NCBI GenBank assembly: GCA_028095005.1 | Contig: CM051460.1 | Span: 69,479,676 to 69,543,675 of the forward strand | Source: Rhynchospora pubera | Taxonomy: Eukaryota > Streptophyta > Magnoliopsida > Poales > Cyperaceae | Length of the DNA: 64,000 nt | Direction of reading: 5' to 3' | Shown here: positions 59,492 through 64,000 of the stretch, piece by piece | Numbering within the stretch: the stretch's first letter is position 1 | Layout of the letters: every line of letters begins with the position of its first letter | Notes under the pieces: model-generated | The model's input: only the letters and a program-made list of their open reading frames with translations | The model's database searches: none | What the model was told of the DNA's origin: nothing | Program-made: the position numbers and the translations under genes

Positions 59492-60099
59492 TGTTGGTGC
59501 AAAATCAAATAAACAAATTCGGATAGCATAAAATAAATAAAAAATAATTAAAATAGTTTTTATCCGAATCGCGCTAGGCGCTGTCCTTAAGCGTATTCCG
59601 TCACAACGTGTAAGAGGAACCGCAACCAAGGTAAGACGGGTAAGTGTCACTCCTTAGGACACGACCGAAGAAGTGACTGATGAGAGATCTCCACAATATC
59701 CAGCAGAATTTATCGGTATAATATTTCAACTCAAGTTGGAGTAGTAATATCAAAACAAATAGAAAATTGAATTGGAATTGGAATCAAAGTTTTCTCTAGA
59801 ACAAATATTGTATTTCTCGGTTCATCTGATGGAAAATGGAACATCAATATATAGAGTCTCCAAAGCAACGGGCTAATAGCCCATAATTAATTATAGATAT
59901 TAATGTATTAATTGAGGAATGATGATGGACAAGTGACCACGTTTGGCCCAAATAAATCAGATTTAATTCCTAGATAATTAACCAGAGAAGAAACGGTAAA
60001 GTAGTGGAAATATTAGATTTAATTGATTCATTTCATTTCTCACGAAAATACCGATTTAATTGCTTCAAAAGATTTTGAGTTTTCTTAATATATCCAACA
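59492..60099 (-). mobile_element. Solo LTR, 608 bp
   Basis: Starts TGTTGGTGCAAAATC and ends TATATCCAACA (TG...CA). The flanking 5-mers are GGGAG and GGGGG, a four-of-five match for a target duplication. On the minus strand a TATATATTG box lies near 59,848-59,858, which suggests minus orientation. No primer site or internal region. Confidence 0.7.
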
Positions 60100-60223
60100 G
60101 GGGGTGCGTAATACATTCAAATATACAAGTTACTTAAATGAGCAACTAACAAAAATAAAGGAGTATATATTGTACACTAAAGAGTATGTAATATTTATTA
60201 GTGGAACAGGGATTCATATATTA

Positions 60224-61128
60224 CTAGTGGTTTTTTCGCGCGTTGCACGATCTATTCTTTTACAAATTTATATCAATTGTTAAACTTTTTTTCATCATGG
60301 GTACGTCATATGTTCTTACATAGCAAACTACACAACTTACATGAGAAAATAAATATTTTTGAACACAAAAAATATAATATGATAGAAACTAAAGAGAATA
60401 TCTATTTGAGAAGGGACTCAAAATAATTGAAAGCTGAAACTGTAATTCTAAAATTATATAGTTAGAATAGAATAATTTTTATAACTTGTATAAAAGAACA
60501 CATCGAGGTCGGAAAAAATAATTCAAATATAAGAAATTTTATATTATTTATCTCATAATTTATGTGCACTATGAAGACGTTTAGTCTCACAAATTGTGCA
60601 CTCTGATTTCTCTCAAATATTTCATCCAAATATCCCCACCTAAAGTGTTTTTGGGAGACCTTTAGCATTCCACGCGTGCATGTGCAGCGAATAGACATTG
60701 CACAATTCTCATTCATAGGCATTTAGAAATCTGATTTTCTGTGACAATTTATTTTTCAAATGCGTTTGATTCTTACTTCAAATGCCACAGAAAATCCTGA
60801 AACTCTATACAAACCTCGTGGTCCTCCACAGGCCAGATTTAGATACCAGATTTTCTGTGACAATTCTCACTTATATGTGTTTGAAATTTGTTCCTTCTAT
60901 CACAGAAAATCCTCGTCTGTGTGCCCACATGTCAAACGCATGTGAAAAATCAAACCAGTCCAGATTTTCTGTGTCAATCATATTAGCTGGCGAACAATCT
61001 CCAACGGGAAGCGTCCACGTGGCAGAGATAGGTATAAACAATTCAAACCTATCCAGTGGGGTCTGCCTGTCAGCCACACTGTTCTTGAATAGTGCTAACT
61101 ACAGTAAATTAGTGGAACGCCAATTAAT
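60224..61128 (-). mobile_element. Helitron B, non-autonomous, 0.9 kb
   Basis: The 3' end is at 60,224-60,227 (CTAG followed by T on the minus strand), with a hairpin CGCGC-GTT-GCACG (60,237-60,249, one mismatch). The 5' end near 61,128 carries GGCGTTCCACTAATTTACTG and AGCACTATTC. Both ends match Helitron A. The interior has repeated GATTTTCTGTG and inverted CACAGAAAATC motifs but no protein. Confidence 0.7.
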
Positions 61129-61686
61129 ATATGTATGAAATAAAGAAGAAAAAAAATAAACCTGAGGTCTGAAAGTTGCCTGATTAAACCAAATTAAAAC
61201 ATTAGAGCTAGAACCAACAAAGATCCCCCAAACTTGATGCCGATATGTGCAGGGAAGGTGAAGAGTTCGATTTTCAGACCAATTTTGGAAGAGGAAGGCT
61301 CGAGGGAGACAGGAGGGACTGATCTACTTATCCATGGCACCTGTGTTGCGAGATGAGAGAGGGCGAGGAAACGTGGAGAGGGACAATAGAGTTAGAGAGA
61401 GAGAGAGAGGAAAATGATGATGCTGTAGAGAGTATAGAGGCGGAAGGGGAAAAAACCCTAAAGAGGTACTTGAATTTGCACAGATTACTCAACAACTTAT
61501 GATGTAACGGGTCGATTTTCAAGGTAATATAACCTTGTACACAATGATATACAATCATTGCGCCATACAAAATGGAAAAATCGCAAAAATTAATCAGGCG
61601 CGATGAAAAATAATGCCGTGTCGCATGGGAAAAAATCAAAACACAGATGGACACCCACGCATCTTTATTTATAAATAAAATACTGA
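61129..61686 (-). mobile_element. 5' fragment of a Helitron 2-like element
   Basis: Read on the minus strand from 61,686: TCAGTATTTTATTTATAAAT, then GCGTGGGTGTCCATC and CATGCGACACGGCAT. The start of Helitron 2 (8,718) has CCCGTGGGTGTCCGATGG and GATGCGCGACACGCCAT in the same order. No CTAG end is seen before Helitron B, so this looks truncated or was interrupted by it. Confidence 0.4.
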
Positions 61687-61788
61687 TGTATTGATTCTGT
61701 TTCTGATCTGATGTGACACGGTACAGATCAAATCATGTGAATAAAATGAAAATGGGTCGAGTTTGTACCGGAGCATGTTAAGTATTTG

Positions 61789-62210
61789 GCAGGATCGAAA
61801 TCCTCAGCTATCGTAAAGGACAACAAAGGTCTACTATCCCTCAAATTTTATTAAAAATTCAAAAGTTTTAAAATTCAAATATTAAATTCAAATCATTGAT
61901 CTTTTTCAATTTTATGGACGATGTGTTTGTATATAATTTTTATAAAATTTGAAGTCGATTTGATACTAAATTAAATGAATAAATTATGAACGTATTAGAA
62001 TTAATCAAACTAGATTCGTTCATTTTTTTGACCACCTGATCTAGTATTAAATCAATTCTAAAATTTATAAAACTTATATGAAAACGTATCGCTCATAAAA
62101 TTGTACAATGGTTTGCATTTAGCATTTAAATTTTTAAATTTTTTAATTTTAATAAAATGTGTTACCACAGCAGACCTCTCTGCTGCCCTTTATGAGAGGA
62201 TTTCGATCCG
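61789..62210. mobile_element. Foldback MITE, family K
   Basis: GGATCGAAATCCTC at 61,792 and its inverse GAGGATTTCGATCC at 62,196 bound about 420 bp. ACAAAGGTCTAC/GCAGACCTCT and GATTTGATACTAAATT/GATCTAGTATTAAATC are mirrored further in. Confidence 0.75.
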
Positions 62211-62410
62211 TATTTTTGGGGTGTTTCTTAAAATTTTATTTCAAATTATTTTGTACGCTCTTCCATTAGAATATTTTCCAGAAAGGTTTCCCTCTCTAAA
62301 ACCTAGAGGGAAATAATTATATATAAAGATGAAGATGTACCAGTAGCTTGAAATTAGGTGACTCAGTAGCTAGTGGTATATATAAACATGTACCAGTAAC
62401 CAAAATTACT

Positions 62411-62730
62411 AGAGGCCTCGCATTGTTTGCCTGCACCTAATCTCGAAACCTCATTTCTAGAAAATATTCTAAGAAATTACTTAACAGAGAGAGAGAGAGA
62501 GAGAGAGCCTCGAAGAGGGGTAGAGAATGCGAGAGGACCTCGATGTCTGTTGTTTCTCACAGATGGTACAGTTGAACAAGTCATCTTGCCAGAACAATCC
62601 TATTAGAGGCCTCGCATTTTGGTCGCCTGCACCTGATTTCGAAACCTCATTTCTGGAAAATATTCTCAGAAATTACTTAAGAGAGAGAGAGACAACCTCG
62701 AAGAGGGGTAGAAAATGCGAGACAATCTAG
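62411..62730. repeat. 194-bp direct repeat
   Basis: AGAGGCCTCGCATT, CGAAACCTCATTTCT, AAATATTCT[A/C]AGAAATTACT, a GA microsatellite and CCTCGAAGAGGGGTAGA occur at 62,411-62,535 and again 194 bases later. The second copy is followed by an ATG frame of 83 codons (62,715-62,966) with no recognised domain; whether it is a gene is doubtful. Confidence 0.8.
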
Positions 62731-63205
62731 CTATGGCGAGTGAATTTGATCGTCGGAGATGCTCGCTTGTGCTTTCGTTGCTCTCGAGCTCGAGTGAGAA
62801 GGGGCTGAAGTGGTTTTGTCAAGGTGGAGAAGAAAAGGAGCGAGGTGGAGCGGTTTTGGTTGTTTCAGATCCAATATGGGGTAGCGATTTTCTGCGCTGC
62901 AAGCGTGCCACGCGACACAGGATTCGGTTCTTAAGGGATTTCCGCATAACAAAATATAATCAGTAGTCACATAGGTAAGGAGGCATGACCAGAAAATGAA
63001 AGGTAATAGACTAATAGCGCACAAAAACAGAGTAGACAAAATTGAACCAAATCTGAATTATTGTAAATCATTAGGATTGTCCATTGCCCTTTTCAACTGT
63101 ATGATATGTTAGGATTAAACTTTATAAAAGTGGAACAAGAAAATTATAAAACCACAAATAAACCTAACGTTTACAACCCCTTCTTAGTGATCTTAGTTTC
63201 AAAAA

Positions 63206-63207
<2 letters not shown>

Positions 63208-63254
<47 letters not shown>
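63208..63254. repeat. (AAT)n microsatellite
   Basis: About 15 uninterrupted triplets, followed by AAATTAAAATAAA-type sequence. Confidence 0.95.
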
Positions 63255-63255
<1 letters not shown>

Positions 63256-63318
63256 TTAAATTAAAATAAAATAAAATAAAATAATAAACCTAAAAGTTGA
63301 AGTTGAGGCACTATCTAA

Positions 63319-63467
63319 AGGCTCCATTTGGATGGTGTGAGAATAAGAGGAATAAGAAAAGAAGTATTAGGAAGTGTATAATTTTGTGAAGAGTTTGAAT
63401 TGTTTATAATAAATTTATTTCCTTATTCTCTTATTCTCTTATTCCCACACCTCATCCAAACGGAGGC
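63319..63467. mobile_element. Harbinger-like MITE, family F copy 4
   Basis: GGCTCCATTTGGATGG is mirrored by CATCCAAACGGAGGC, with TAA on both sides within one base. The interior contains TTTGTGAAGAGTTTGAATTG and TTTATAATAAATTT, the reverse complement of the shared family core. Confidence 0.8.
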
Positions 63468-64000
63468 TAAATCACAAAACTTAGCATAACAAATACTTCA
63501 CAGAGGATAAAGATCCATCAGGGTTGCTCTGCATTTTCAAACACATAGCACCAAGTTTACATAAATAAATCCAATAAAATTTAGACTCACCAGATATTTT
63601 AATAAGGAAATAATAAAAAATAACAAGCGTGGATCTTGGATGTTGAGTGTTGACCTAATTGAGTTGGAATAGTAAGGTTTAAGTACAGTAAAAATAACAA
63701 ACTATTTTAATCATAATGTACAGTAAGGTTTTATCATAAATCCTTAATTCGGCACCACATAGTTTAATGGTTTTAGTTAAACATTGGACATCCTGTATAG
63801 GAAAAAAATAATAATATAAGCTGAATGTAAAATGTGGTTACATTGCAATCTCAAATTACAAAAACGGTACAAACTGGTTTGGGGAATTATAACTACAGAG
63901 AAGTATAACATAAAATATCATGTCTTAAACTCAACAGATGGTTTAGCGTTCATTGATTAGTGTGGTAAACACGTGATTTTATTTTTAAGTCTAGTTTTAA
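63468..64000. other. Non-coding right edge
   Basis: AT-rich sequence with no gene, LTR or TIR recognised. Confidence 0.55.

Noticed and set aside
1..64000. tRNA genes, rRNA genes, CRISPR arrays and bacterial operons
   Set aside because: None was recognised by eye. tRNA detection without a covariance search is weak, so absence is not proven.

Overview
This is nuclear DNA from a flowering plant, most likely a eudicot. It is AT-rich, its genes carry short GT-AG introns, and it is crowded with plant transposon families. Only one gene looks intact: a monofunctional homoserine dehydrogenase on the minus strand at 51,832-55,874, with 11 coding exons and 376 residues. One transposase gene at 43,193-46,744 can be read almost whole. 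The other coding sequence is broken: a UDP-arabinose 4-epimerase-like fragment inside a Helitron, an FLZ zinc-finger gene that loses its second half, the last 38 codons of a LINE, and two unidentified remnants.

Layout. Positions 1-17.9 kb appear to be one old LTR in plus orientation, split in two places. Its first part is 1-505. It resumes at 15,521-15,660 after about 15 kb of other elements, all flanked by TA-repeat tracts. It is then interrupted by a younger solo LTR of the same family in the opposite orientation (15,661-17,419, target duplication GTAAA), and it ends at 17,928. The 15-kb block holds a foldback MITE, a Helitron with a captured gene, two long-TIR foldback elements, a second probable Helitron and three more MITEs.

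18-25 kb holds two degraded coding remnants and a small non-autonomous copia-like retrotransposon (20,995-24,315, duplication GAATA) that landed inside a foldback element. 25.7-30.9 kb is a MITE split by a minus-strand Helitron. 31-41 kb is non-coding apart from the broken FLZ gene and carries several MITEs and microsatellites.

41.9-47.8 kb is a nearly complete Mutator-like element. It has long terminal inverted repeats, a three-exon transposase with two in-frame TGA stops, and three arrays of a palindrome repeated every 31 bp: one in each terminus and one just upstream of the transposase promoter.

47.8-51.8 kb is unassigned. After the dehydrogenase gene come a pyrimidine-rich minisatellite at its 5' side, a 104-105-bp satellite with dimeric organisation, a GC-rich block, a LINE tail inside a foldback element, a solo LTR, a small Helitron, a Helitron 5' fragment, a MITE, a 194-bp direct repeat and a Harbinger-like MITE.

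No tRNA, rRNA, CRISPR or bacterial-type feature was recognised. All boundaries, splice sites and family calls were made by reading the sequence, without database searches.
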